Assembly: GCF_001691415.1 (NCBI RefSeq)
Contig: NZ_LRRR01000004.1
Location: forward strand, 124,001 to 188,000
Length of the DNA: 64,000 bases
From: Pararhodobacter sp. CCB-MM2
Lineage (GTDB): Bacteria; Pseudomonadota; Alphaproteobacteria; Rhodobacterales; Rhodobacteraceae
Direction of reading: 5' to 3'
Each line of letters starts with the position of its first letter. The stretch's first letter is position 1. The translations under genes were made by a program, and so were the position numbers. Below the pieces are notes generated by a model, which was not told the DNA's origin, ran no database searches, and was given only the letters and a program-made list of their open reading frames with translations. Of this stretch, positions 17,086 to 24,746 are shown piece by piece.

Positions 17086-17859
17086 TCACGCGTTCGGGTT
17101 GGTGACCTTGCCTGCCCGCTTCGACAGGAAGGCATTGAGGCGCGCTTCGGCCTCGGGCGAGGTGGCGGTGAAGGACGAGATCAGGCTTTCCACCCACAGT
17201 CCGTCGTCCTGCGCCATGTCGTTGATGCGGGGCAGGGCGTGGATGATCGCGTAGTTCGACAGCTCGGCATTGGTGGCAGCGCGGGCGGCCATCTTCACGG
17301 CCTCGTCCAGCGCCATGCCCTCGGCCGCGACATAATTGACGATGCCCCAGCGTTCGGCGGTATCGGCATCGACCGAACGGCCGGTGAGCATGAGGTCGGT
17401 CATGCGCGAGACACCCATCAGCCGCGCCGTGCGGGCCGAGGCGCCGCCGCCGACGAAGATGCCGCGCTGGCCTTCGGGCAGGGCGAAGAAGGCGGTCTTG
17501 TCCGCCACGCGCACATGGACCGAGGACGCCAGTTCCAGCCCGCCGCCGACGACCGCGCCATGCAGCGCCGCGAACCACGGCAGCTTGCCGCGCTGGATGC
17601 GGGCGAAGACTTCGTGCCAGCGGCGCGAGCCCTGCACACCCTCGAACGGGGTCTTCTTGACGTGTTCGGCAAGGTCCAGACCGGCGCAGAAATGCGGGCC
17701 ATGGCCATGGATCACGGCAGCCTTCGCGCGGCCCTCGATCTCGGTGATGGCGCTGTTCAGCTCCTCGACGAAAGCGTCCGAGATCGCGTTGCGCTTGGCC
17801 GGGCGGTTGAGGCCCAGAATGGCGACATCGCCGTTATACTCAAGTGTGAGGTAGTCCAT
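17086..17859 (-). CDS. Enoyl-CoA hydratase/crotonase, probable hydroxycinnamoyl-CoA hydratase
   Basis: A 257-residue crotonase-fold enzyme. The oxyanion-hole segment HFCAGLDL (~56-63) and GAVVGGGLELA (~101-111) are intact. Both acidic residues used by hydratases appear to be present (Glu109 in GGGLEL and Glu129 in LPEGQRG). It lacks the long feruloyl-CoA hydratase-lyase look of Ech/FerB, so I favour plain hydration to the 3-hydroxyacyl-CoA, with the nearby SDR doing the next oxidation. It is the first gene of the minus operon, divergent from feruloyl-CoA synthase. Confidence 0.87.
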   Translation of the reverse strand: MDYLTLEYNGDVAILGLNRPAKRNAISDAFVEELNSAITEIEGRAKAAVIHGHGPHFCAGLDLAEHVKKTPFEGVQGSRRWHEVFARIQRGKLPWFAALHGAVVGGGLELASSVHVRVADKTAFFALPEGQRGIFVGGGASARTARLMGVSRMTDLMLTGRSVDADTAERWGIVNYVAAEGMALDEAVKMAARAATNAELSNYAIIHALPRINDMAQDDGLWVESLISSFTATSPEAEARLNAFLSKRAGKVTNPNA

Positions 17860-17944
17860 GCCTGACCCTGTCGCAGATTGTTTGCGAACCGCTCCTCCCC
17901 GGCTTCCTCCTCCGGTCGATTCTTGAGGCGCAGTATCCCGGCAG

Positions 17945-18003
17945 AAAGTATCCGTGTAAACAATTAATCGCTATCCGTGGAAAAAGTATCTGTGTAAACA
18001 ATT
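17945..18003. promoter_or_regulatory. Two 21-bp direct repeats, candidate MarR operators in the divergent promoter
   Basis: AAAGTATCYGTGTAAACAATT occurs at 17945-17965 and 17983-18003, 38 bp apart and on the same strand, with one difference (C/T). Partial copies sit nearby: AGTATCCCGG at 17932 and CTATCCGTGG at 17971. The region is the only control space between the hydratase operon and feruloyl-CoA synthase, and the right copy ends 18 bp before the synthase start. Confidence 0.65.
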
Positions 18004-18021
18004 TCCGGGGAGGACTTTATC

Positions 18022-19854
18022 ATGACAGAATCACCGTTGCGTTCCGTCCGGCTCTGGCAGCCCGAGATCGAGTGGGAGCACCGCGAGGACGGCAGCCTTC
18101 TGGTCTGGCAGAAGGGCAAGTTGGACGCCTATCCCGTTCGGATGTCGGACAAGATCCACGAATGGGCCGGCAAGACACCCGATGTGACCTGGATGGCCGA
18201 ACGGGGCCCGGACGGCGACTGGCAGCGCACGAGCTACGCCGAGATGCTGGCAGCGGTCAGGGCCATCGGTCAATACCTTCTGGATCTGGGCCTCTCGACC
18301 GAGCGGCCGCTGGTGATCCTCTCCGCGAATTCGGTCGCCCACGGTCTGATGGCCTTAGGCGCGCAATATGTGGGCATCCCGTCCGCCGCCATCGCGCCGG
18401 CCTATGCCCTCGCCTCGGGCGAATACGGCAAGCTGGAATCGGTGCGCGACCAGATCACGCCGGGCGCCGTCTTCGCCGAGGATACGACCCCGTTCCTGCC
18501 CGCCATCGAGGCCGTCTTCCCGGGCCTGCCGCTGCTGGGCAAGGCCGGGCCCGGTCTGGCGCTGGACTGGGCTGCGCTGCTGGCCACCCCGGTGACCGAG
18601 GCTGTCGACGCCGCCAACGCGGCGACCGGCCCCGATACCGTGGCGAAGTTCCTGTTCACCTCGGGCACCACCGGCAGCCCCAAGGCTGTCACCCAGACCC
18701 AGCGCATGATGTGCGCGAACATGGAGCAGATGACCGAGTGCTACGCCTTCCTGCGCGACGAGCCGCCGGTGATCCTCGATTGGGCGCCGTGGAACCATGT
18801 CGCGGCGGGGAACCTCGTGTTCAACGCGACGATCTATAACGGCGGCACCTTCTATATCGACGGTGGCCGCCCCACGCCGAAGATGATGCCCGAGACGATC
18901 CGCAACCTGCGCGAGGTCGGCACCAACTGGTATTTCAACGTCCCCTTCGGCTACGAGATGCTGGTCGAGGCGATGGAGAACGACCTCGAGCTTGCCAAGG
19001 CCTTTTTCGGTAAGCTGCAGTTCAAGTATTACGCCGGCGCCGCGATGGCCGCGCATACTTGGGCCGCGCTGGAGAAGCTGGCGATCAAGGCGACCGGGCA
19101 GCGGGTGCAGTTGGGCACCGGCCTCGGCGCGACCGAGACGGCGCCCTTCGCCATCTTCAACACCGATCCCGATGCCGCGCCCGGCAACCTCGGCGTGCCC
19201 GCGAAGGAAGTGATCCTGAAGCTGGTGCCGGTCGAGGGGAAATGGGAGGTCCGCGTCAAGGGGCCGAACGTGACCCCGGGCTATTGGCGCAATCCCAAGC
19301 TGACGGCCGAGGCTTTCGACGAGGAAGGCTTCTACTGCCTCGGCGACGCGCTGAAATTCGCGGACCCGGATGATCCCTCAAAGGGCTTCTTCTTCGACGG
19401 GCGCGTGGCCGAGAACTTCAAGCTTTCGACCGGGACTTGGGTCGGCGTCGGCGCTTTGCGCGCGAAACTCACGGATGCGCTGGGCGGCTATGCCCGCGAT
19501 GCGGTGATCGTGGGCGAGGGCGAGGACAGCCTCGGCGCGCTGCTGGTGCCGTTCCGTCCGGCGATCGAGAAGCTGGTGCCGGGCGGCGAGGGGATGGCGG
19601 ATGCCGAACTCTTCACCCATCCGACCCTGCGCGCGGAACTGGCCACGCGGCTCAAGGCCTATAACGCCACGGCGACGGGCTCGTCGCTGCGCGTGCCGCG
19701 GGTGATGATGCTGGTCGAACCCTTGGATCTGCAGAAGGGCGAGGTGACCGACAAGGGCTCGGTCAACCAGCGCGCGGTGCGGGCGCAGCGGGCGGATCTG
19801 GTGGCGGCGCTCTATGCGGGCGACGCGCGGGTCATCGAAAGCGGAAAGGGCTGA
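18022..19854 (+). CDS. fcs: Feruloyl-CoA synthase (hydroxycinnamate-CoA ligase)
   Basis: A 610-residue ANL-superfamily enzyme that activates ferulate, p-coumarate or sinapate to CoA thioesters with ATP. The adenylate P-loop is FLFTSGTTGSPK (~210-221). The feruloyl-CoA synthase flavour shows in DWAPWNHVAAGN and GLGATETAPF rather than the usual YGxTE. A hinge-like DGRVAENFKLSTGTWVGVG follows near 455-473. The long length and lack of a classical A8 GRxxD are normal for this subfamily. A strong GGGGAGGA site precedes the ATG. It heads a two-gene operon with the SDR. Confidence 0.92.
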   Translation: MTESPLRSVRLWQPEIEWEHREDGSLLVWQKGKLDAYPVRMSDKIHEWAGKTPDVTWMAERGPDGDWQRTSYAEMLAAVRAIGQYLLDLGLSTERPLVILSANSVAHGLMALGAQYVGIPSAAIAPAYALASGEYGKLESVRDQITPGAVFAEDTTPFLPAIEAVFPGLPLLGKAGPGLALDWAALLATPVTEAVDAANAATGPDTVAKFLFTSGTTGSPKAVTQTQRMMCANMEQMTECYAFLRDEPPVILDWAPWNHVAAGNLVFNATIYNGGTFYIDGGRPTPKMMPETIRNLREVGTNWYFNVPFGYEMLVEAMENDLELAKAFFGKLQFKYYAGAAMAAHTWAALEKLAIKATGQRVQLGTGLGATETAPFAIFNTDPDAAPGNLGVPAKEVILKLVPVEGKWEVRVKGPNVTPGYWRNPKLTAEAFDEEGFYCLGDALKFADPDDPSKGFFFDGRVAENFKLSTGTWVGVGALRAKLTDALGGYARDAVIVGEGEDSLGALLVPFRPAIEKLVPGGEGMADAELFTHPTLRAELATRLKAYNATATGSSLRVPRVMMLVEPLDLQKGEVTDKGSVNQRAVRAQRADLVAALYAGDARVIESGKG

Positions 19855-19857
19855 GAG

Positions 19858-20619
19858 ATGCAGATCGACGGAACTTCGGTCCTGGTGACCGGCGCGGGCT
19901 CGGGGCTGGGCGAGGCGACAGCGCGGATGCTGGCGGCGCGCGGCGCGAAGGTGGCGATCCTCGACCGCGACGCGGCCAAGGGCGCGGCCGTCGCGGCCGA
20001 GATCGGTGGCGTGTCGGCGATGGGGGACGTGACCTCGGAGGCCGATGTGAACGCGGCGCTGGACGTTGCGACCTCGGCGCACGGCGTGCCGCGCATCGTC
20101 GTCAATTGCGCGGGCATTGGCACCGCCGGGCGCGTCCTGGGCCGTGATGGCCCCTTGGCGCTGGAGGCCTTCCAGCGCACGATCAACGTCAACCTGATCG
20201 GCACCTTCAACGTGCTGCGCCTCTCTGCCGCGCGGATGGCCGAGGCAGAGCCGCTTGAGGATGGCGAACGGGGCGTGGTGATCAATACCGCCTCCGTCGC
20301 GGCCTTCGACGGGCAGATCGGGCAGGCGGCCTATTCGGCCTCGAAGGGTGGCATCGTTGCCATGTCCCTGCCCATCGCGCGGGAATTGGCGCGAGTCGGT
20401 GTGCGGGTCAACGTGATCGCGCCGGGGATCTTCCTGACGCCCTTGCTTTATACCTTGCCCGAGGAGGCGCAGAAGGCCTTGGCGGCCGGCATTCCCTTCC
20501 CGCAGCGGCTGGGCGATCCAGCCGAATTCGCGGATACCGTCTGCTTCATGGCCCAGAACCGCTATATCAACGGTGAATGCGTGCGGCTGGACGGCTCGGC
20601 CCGTTTGGCGCCGAAGTGA
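19858..20619 (+). CDS. SDR dehydrogenase, 3-hydroxyacyl-CoA dehydrogenase type II (HSD10-like)
   Basis: A 253-residue short-chain dehydrogenase with the cofactor motif TGAGSGLG (11-18), Asp37 after the second strand (NAD preference) and the catalytic set Ser146, Tyr159, Lys163 (YSASK). The insert around EPLEDGERGVVINTASVAAFDGQIGQ is characteristic of the HSD10/type II 3-hydroxyacyl-CoA dehydrogenase branch. It starts 3 bp after the synthase stop. Its likely job is to oxidise the 3-hydroxy-3-arylpropionyl-CoA made by the divergently encoded hydratase. Confidence 0.88.
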   Translation: MQIDGTSVLVTGAGSGLGEATARMLAARGAKVAILDRDAAKGAAVAAEIGGVSAMGDVTSEADVNAALDVATSAHGVPRIVVNCAGIGTAGRVLGRDGPLALEAFQRTINVNLIGTFNVLRLSAARMAEAEPLEDGERGVVINTASVAAFDGQIGQAAYSASKGGIVAMSLPIARELARVGVRVNVIAPGIFLTPLLYTLPEEAQKALAAGIPFPQRLGDPAEFADTVCFMAQNRYINGECVRLDGSARLAPK

Positions 20620-20625
20620 TGGCAG

Positions 20626-20655
20626 GGCCCGGGGGCGCGTCCTCCGGGCCTTGTT
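20626..20655 (+). terminator. Terminator after the feruloyl-CoA synthase operon
   Basis: A 10-bp stem with one mismatch (GGCCCGGGGG / CCTCCGGGCC) and 5-base loop is followed by TTGTT. It lies 7 bp after the SDR stop. The T-run is weak. Confidence 0.6.
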
Positions 20656-20721
20656 GCCCCGCGGTGCCGTTGGCCTGCGTATTTGGGGCAGAATGAAGGA
20701 GCTTTCGCCGCGCCCGTGATT

Positions 20722-20742
20722 TGTATACATTCGGTGTATACA
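20722..20742. promoter_or_regulatory. Pair of TGTATACA palindromes upstream of gntR
   Basis: TGTATACA is found at 20722-20729 and 20735-20742, 13 bp apart, ending 10 bp before the GntR start codon. The same 8-mer recurs before the O-demethylase gene, so it is a likely GntR operator with autoregulation. Confidence 0.65.
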
Positions 20743-20752
20743 CGGGGGGATT

Positions 20753-21502
20753 ATGTCGGAAGCGAAATCGGAATCGAAAAGCGTCAACCTGACGAAGCGC
20801 GCGGTCTATGAGCTGCGGCAGCGGATCATCCATGGCGGGTTGGCAGGCGGCACGCGGCTTTACGAGGTCGCGCTCTCGGAGGAATTGCAGATCTCTCGCA
20901 CGCCGGTGCGCGAGGCGATGTCCCGTCTGGCCGAGGAGGGCCTCTTGGAGCGCGCCTCGGGCGGCGGGTTTCAGGTCCGCAGTTTCAGCTACCGCGATGT
21001 GACCGATGCGATCGAGCTGCGCGGCGTGCTGGAAGGCACGGCGGCGCGCTTGGCGGCCGAGCAGGGGGCCGACAAGACGGCGCTGGCCGAGATCGGCGCG
21101 ATCCTCGACGAGCTTGATGATTGCTTCGCGGGCGAGGCTGGTGAGAGCCTCGATTTCGACCGCTACAGCGAGTTGAACGGGCAATTCCACGCGAAACTGG
21201 CGGAATTGTGCCAAAGCAACGTGATCCTGCGCGAGCTCGAGCGGGTGAAAAGCCTGCCCTTCGCCTCGCCCTCGGCCTTCGTGCTGGGCAGCCAGCAAAC
21301 CCGCCGCTCGCTGCAATCGCTGGTCGTGGCGCAGGCCCAGCATCGGGCGCTGGTGCAGGCGATCGAGCGGCGTGAGGGCGTGCGGGCCGAGGCCATCGCG
21401 CGCGAGCATGCGCGCATCGCCCGGGCCAATCTGGAGCAGACCTTCATCACCGAGACACAGGCGCCCGATAGCCTGCCGGGGATCGCGTTGATCACGCGCT
21501 GA
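20753..21502 (+). CDS. GntR-family (FCD-type) regulator of the O-demethylase gene
   Basis: A 249-residue regulator. The GntR winged HTH is at ~15-78 (TRLYEVALSEELQISRTPVREAMSRL region) and an all-helical FCD effector domain at ~85-215. The FCD domain usually binds a carboxylic acid and often a metal; candidate ligands include Asp/His in DRYSELNGQFHAKL and the later HRALVQAIERRE. VanR, the vanillate-responsive repressor, belongs to this family, which fits the adjacent O-demethylase. TGTATACA sites occur before both this gene and the demethylase gene, supporting local repression. Confidence 0.88.
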   Translation: MSEAKSESKSVNLTKRAVYELRQRIIHGGLAGGTRLYEVALSEELQISRTPVREAMSRLAEEGLLERASGGGFQVRSFSYRDVTDAIELRGVLEGTAARLAAEQGADKTALAEIGAILDELDDCFAGEAGESLDFDRYSELNGQFHAKLAELCQSNVILRELERVKSLPFASPSAFVLGSQQTRRSLQSLVVAQAQHRALVQAIERREGVRAEAIAREHARIARANLEQTFITETQAPDSLPGIALITR

Positions 21503-21516
21503 GATAACGAGGGTCG

Positions 21517-21524
21517 TGCATACA
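21517..21524. promoter_or_regulatory. Imperfect distal GntR half-operator (TGCATACA)
   Basis: TGCATACA differs from the TGTATACA motif by one base and lies 73 bp upstream of the better copy at 21590. It might be an auxiliary site allowing looping; the evidence is only similarity and position. Confidence 0.35.
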
Positions 21525-21561
21525 AATTTTGCCGATCCTGACGCCAGCCTGACAATTCCGC

Positions 21562-21597
21562 TTGCAATACCGCTCACTTCGCCTATCCATGTATACA
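21562..21597 (+). promoter_or_regulatory. Candidate ligM promoter with overlapping GntR operator
   Basis: A -35-like TTGCAA (21562-21567), a 16-bp spacer and a -10-like TATCCA (21584-21589) are directly followed by the palindrome TGTATACA (21590-21597), where transcription would start. Binding of the neighbouring GntR protein here would block initiation. The start codon is 26 bp further on. Confidence 0.5.
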
Positions 21598-21622
21598 TTC
21601 TTGCCTTGGGAGGAGAATCGAG

Positions 21623-23035
21623 ATGGCTGCTACCAGCCTTGAAGCCCTGATCGCTGAGCAGGGCGGCAACCCCGTCCAGATGCTGCGCAACTCGAAGATC
21701 GGCATGTATGTCTATCCGGTCGTCGCGCCTGAATTCTCGAACTGGCGTGTCGAACAGGAAGCCTGGCGCAAATCCGCCGTGCTGTTCGACCAGTCGCACC
21801 ACATGGACGAGCTGATCGTCGAAGGTCCGCAAGCCACCGAGTTCCTTGCCTATCACGGCATCAACGCCTTCGGGAACTTTGGCCTGAACCGCGCCAAGCA
21901 CTACGTCCCGGTCACCCCGGCCGGCCACGTGATCGGCGACCACATCATCTTCCGCGAGCGTGAAGACAAATATGTTCTGGTCGGCCGCGCGCCCACCTCG
22001 AACTGGCTGATGTTCGCCGCCGCCTACGGCAAGTGGAACGTCCGCATCCGCTACGACCCGCGGTCGCCGTCGCGCCCCGAGGGCGAGCGCGTCCTGCGTG
22101 AGCATTACCGCTTCCAGATCCAGGGTCCGGATGCCGGCGCGATCTTCGAGAAAATGAACGGCGGTCCGATCCCGGACATCAAGTTCTTCCACGTCGAATG
22201 GATCAACATCGGCTCGAAGAAGGTCCAGGCACTGCGCCACGGCATGTCGGGCGCGCCGGGTCTGGAGATCTGGGGTCCGTACAAGGACAAGGACTACATC
22301 CACGCGACCGTCATGCAGGCCGCCCGCGACGCTGGCGTGAACCTCGTGCAGTGCGGCTCGCGCGCTTACTCGACCAACACGCTGGAATCGGGCTGGATCC
22401 CGTCGCCGCTGCCGGGCATCTACACCGGCGACGGCATGACCAAGGCCTTCCGCGAATGGCTGGGTACCGACATGTACGAAGCGGCGGGCGCCATCGGCGG
22501 CTCGTATGTTTCGGACAACATCGAGGACTATTACGTCAACCCGTTCGAACTGGGTTATGACTTCTATATCGGCTGGAAGAAGGACGACTTCGTCGGCAAG
22601 GCCGCGCTGGAGAAGATCAAGGCCGAAGGTCCGAAGCGCAAGAAGGTCACCTTCGAGTGGAACCGCGACGACGTTCTGAAAGTCATCGCCTCCAGCTTCG
22701 AGCAGGGCACGCCCTACAAGTGGATCGACTTCCCGCAGCCGAACTACGCCTCGTCCTCGGCCGACATGGTCGTCAACGACAAGGGCGCGATGGTCGGCAT
22801 GTCGATGTTCAACGGCTACTCGTTCAACGAGCGCTGCCTGCTGAGCCTTGGCGTGGTGAACACCGACGTGCAGGTGGGTGACGTTCTGACCCTGAAATGG
22901 GGTGAGCCCGAGCCGACCGGCAAGACCTCGACCGAGACCCACAAGCAGGCCGAGATCCGCGTGCGCGTCTCGCCGACCCCGTATTCGTCGGAAGCCCGCA
23001 CGAACTACGCGGACAGCTGGCGTACCCGCTCGTAA
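21623..23035 (+). CDS. ligM: Tetrahydrofolate-dependent aromatic O-demethylase (LigM/DesA family)
   Basis: A 470-residue protein of the GcvT (aminomethyltransferase) fold, nearly the same length as Sphingobium LigM (471). LigM/DesA transfer the methyl group of vanillate, 3-O-methylgallate or syringate to tetrahydrofolate. N-terminal features (RNSKIGMYVYPVVAPEF and FDQSHHMDELIVEGP) and the central GAIGGSYVSDNIEDYY region agree with this subfamily rather than glycine cleavage T protein. The GntR regulator upstream, the PCA dioxygenase-type genes and a MetF-like gene downstream fit. Whether it prefers vanillate (LigM) or syringate (DesA) cannot be settled by eye. A strong GGGAGGAGA precedes the ATG. 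Confidence 0.9.
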   Translation: MAATSLEALIAEQGGNPVQMLRNSKIGMYVYPVVAPEFSNWRVEQEAWRKSAVLFDQSHHMDELIVEGPQATEFLAYHGINAFGNFGLNRAKHYVPVTPAGHVIGDHIIFREREDKYVLVGRAPTSNWLMFAAAYGKWNVRIRYDPRSPSRPEGERVLREHYRFQIQGPDAGAIFEKMNGGPIPDIKFFHVEWINIGSKKVQALRHGMSGAPGLEIWGPYKDKDYIHATVMQAARDAGVNLVQCGSRAYSTNTLESGWIPSPLPGIYTGDGMTKAFREWLGTDMYEAAGAIGGSYVSDNIEDYYVNPFELGYDFYIGWKKDDFVGKAALEKIKAEGPKRKKVTFEWNRDDVLKVIASSFEQGTPYKWIDFPQPNYASSSADMVVNDKGAMVGMSMFNGYSFNERCLLSLGVVNTDVQVGDVLTLKWGEPEPTGKTSTETHKQAEIRVRVSPTPYSSEARTNYADSWRTRS

Positions 23036-23044
23036 GAGCCTTGG

Positions 23045-23072
23045 GGCGGCGGTGGGGAGACCCGCCGCCGCC
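23045..23072 (+). terminator. Long hairpin after ligM
   Basis: A 12-bp stem (GGCGGCGGTGGG / CCCGCCGCCGCC, one G-T pair) with a 4-base loop lies 10 bp past the ligM stop. No T-run follows, so termination may need Rho. The rest of the 210-bp gap holds an A/T-rich inverted repeat near 23126-23152 and the palindrome at 23181. Confidence 0.5.
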
Positions 23073-23180
23073 TGACGGAGGGTCTGGGCCGCGACCCACA
23101 GCTATAGCAGTCTCTTATGGTGGTCGCCGCAAAAAGAATTTTTTCGCGCGGCGAAGTTGGTCATAGTGGCCCGGACGGAT

Positions 23181-23192
23181 CGTTTCGAAACG
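23181..23192. promoter_or_regulatory. Perfect palindrome CGTTTCGAAACG before the second TRAP operon
   Basis: CGTTTCGAAACG (12 bp) lies 54 bp upstream of the TRAP binding-protein start and is flanked on both sides by ACGGAT/CGGATC direct repeats. It is a plausible operator for the 23.2-29.2 kb operon; no regulator can be assigned. Confidence 0.45.
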
Positions 23193-23245
23193 GATCGTAC
23201 CGTTCAGGGGGCGCGTGAACGCCCCGAACCTTGGGAGGAACTACC

Positions 23246-24235
23246 ATGCTCGATTTCTCGACCCTGCGTCTTGCGGGTGCGGCGGCGACGGCTGCCGCGA
23301 TGCTGGCCGCTCCGGCCGGTGCCACCACGCTGCGCTTCGCCCATTGGGTGCCCCCGCAGCACACGCTGACCGCCTCCACCATCGAACCGCTGCAGGCCGC
23401 CGTGGCCGAGGCCGGCGTCGAGATCCAGGTGTTCCCCGGCGGCGAGCTGGGCGCTGGCCCGCTGGAGCAATATGTCCGCGCCGTGACCGGCGTTGCTGAC
23501 ATCGTCTGGGGCCTCGAGGGCTATACCTCGTCGCAATTCCCGCGCACCATGATCTCGGAACTGCCGGGCGCACTGCCCGAGGGCATGACCGGCTACGACA
23601 TGCTGTGGAACGCTCAGGAAGCCGGCCAGCTGGACGGCGAGTTCCCGGGCACGCATCCGCTGGCGCTGTGGCTGTCGGAACCCAACATCTTCATCATGCG
23701 CGGCCATGACATCCGCACGCCCGCCGATCTGGCCGGCCTGAAGATCCGCGTGTCGGGTTCGGCCGCTGCCGCTGCCGTCGAAGCGCTGGGCGCGACCCCG
23801 GTGCAGATGCCGGCTGGCGAGATCTACAACTCGCTGCAGACGGGCCTCATTGACGGCGTGATCACCGGGGCCTCGGCCGTGGGCGACTTCCGTCTGGACG
23901 AAGTGGCCGACAGCTACACGCTGGGCGCGCCGCTCGGTCGCATCTCGTTCTACGTTGTGATGAACCAAGGCGCCTATGACGGTCTGTCGGACGAAGAGCG
24001 TGCCGCGCTCGACGCCATCGCCGGCCGCACCCTGTCGGCCTCGGCCGAGGAGGGCTGGAACGCCCGCGCCGCTTCGGTGATCGAGTCGCTGAACGCGGCC
24101 GGTGACAACACCGTCTACACGCTGACCGACGAAGAAGCCGCCGCCTTTGGCGAGTTGACGCTGCCGGTGCGTGACGCGGTGGTTGCCGGTGTCGACGGCG
24201 GCGCCGACGTTCTTGCGACGATGCAGGGTCAGTAA
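23246..24235 (+). CDS. TRAP transporter substrate-binding protein (DctP), system 2
   Basis: A 329-residue periplasmic binding protein with a signal peptide (~1-26, ending PAGATT). The DctP fold is clear, with the ligand-carboxylate arginine in LAGLKIRVSG (~168). The start at 23246 follows GGGAGGAA by 6 bp; the frame upstream to 23231 is not needed. It is the first gene of an operon that continues through LigAB and a MetF-like protein, so the substrate is probably an aromatic acid such as syringate, vanillate or protocatechuate. Confidence 0.9.
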   Translation: MLDFSTLRLAGAAATAAAMLAAPAGATTLRFAHWVPPQHTLTASTIEPLQAAVAEAGVEIQVFPGGELGAGPLEQYVRAVTGVADIVWGLEGYTSSQFPRTMISELPGALPEGMTGYDMLWNAQEAGQLDGEFPGTHPLALWLSEPNIFIMRGHDIRTPADLAGLKIRVSGSAAAAAVEALGATPVQMPAGEIYNSLQTGLIDGVITGASAVGDFRLDEVADSYTLGAPLGRISFYVVMNQGAYDGLSDEERAALDAIAGRTLSASAEEGWNARAASVIESLNAAGDNTVYTLTDEEAAAFGELTLPVRDAVVAGVDGGADVLATMQGQ

Positions 24236-24236
24236 C

Positions 24237-24746
24237 TTGCTGGCTACGCTTGATAAAGTTGCGGGCAGGGTGATTGCCCTGTCCGCAATGCTCGGCACCC
24301 TTGGCTTGATCGCCGAGGTTGTCGTGATCCTGATCGACGTGGTCGGGCGCTATTTCGGCTCGCCGTTGCGCGGCGCGCAGGACATCACCCAGATGGGCAT
24401 GGTCGTGCTGGTCTTTGGCGGCATGGCCCTGTGCGACCGGACGGGCGGGCATATCGCGGTCGACCTGTTCGAACGCTCCATGGCCAAATGGCTGGTCCGG
24501 CTGACCGACATCCTCGGCGCCGTTGCGGGCTTTGGCATCTTCGCGGGTATCGCGTGGAACATGTGGAAATCGGCGGCGATCTCCAACATGCTGAACCTCG
24601 CCACCAACATCATTCACCTGCCGAAGGACTGGTTCCAGTACTTCGTCGTGGTCTGCTGCGTGATCACCGCCGCGGGAATGCTCCTGCGCGCCGTTTCGCT
24701 GATCCTCGGGGGACCGTTGCGCCATCCTGAAAGCCACACGTCATGA
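24237..24746 (+). CDS. TRAP transporter small permease (DctQ), system 2
   Basis: A ~169-residue four-helix DctQ protein (LIAEVVVILIDVVGRYFG as helix 1, then GAQDITQMGMVVLVFGGMAL). The start is unusual: no ATG or GTG fits between the DctP stop (24235) and the first helix, so TTG at 24237 or CTG at 24240 is the best candidate, with AGGG about 10 bp upstream. The longer ATG frame from 24171 would overlap the DctP gene by 65 bp. It overlaps dctM by 4 bp. Confidence 0.8.
   Translation: MLATLDKVAGRVIALSAMLGTLGLIAEVVVILIDVVGRYFGSPLRGAQDITQMGMVVLVFGGMALCDRTGGHIAVDLFERSMAKWLVRLTDILGAVAGFGIFAGIAWNMWKSAAISNMLNLATNIIHLPKDWFQYFVVVCCVITAAGMLLRAVSLILGGPLRHPESHTS

Noticed and set aside
20567..22942. A 791-codon open frame on the minus strand across gntR and ligM
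   Set aside because: It is antisense to two well-supported genes, has no domain I recognise, is Arg/His/Gly-rich, and reflects high GC at third codon positions.
21623..23035. Glycine cleavage T protein
   Set aside because: Length, sequence motifs and the GntR/LigAB/MetF context fit the LigM/DesA O-demethylases; no gcvH or gcvP is nearby.
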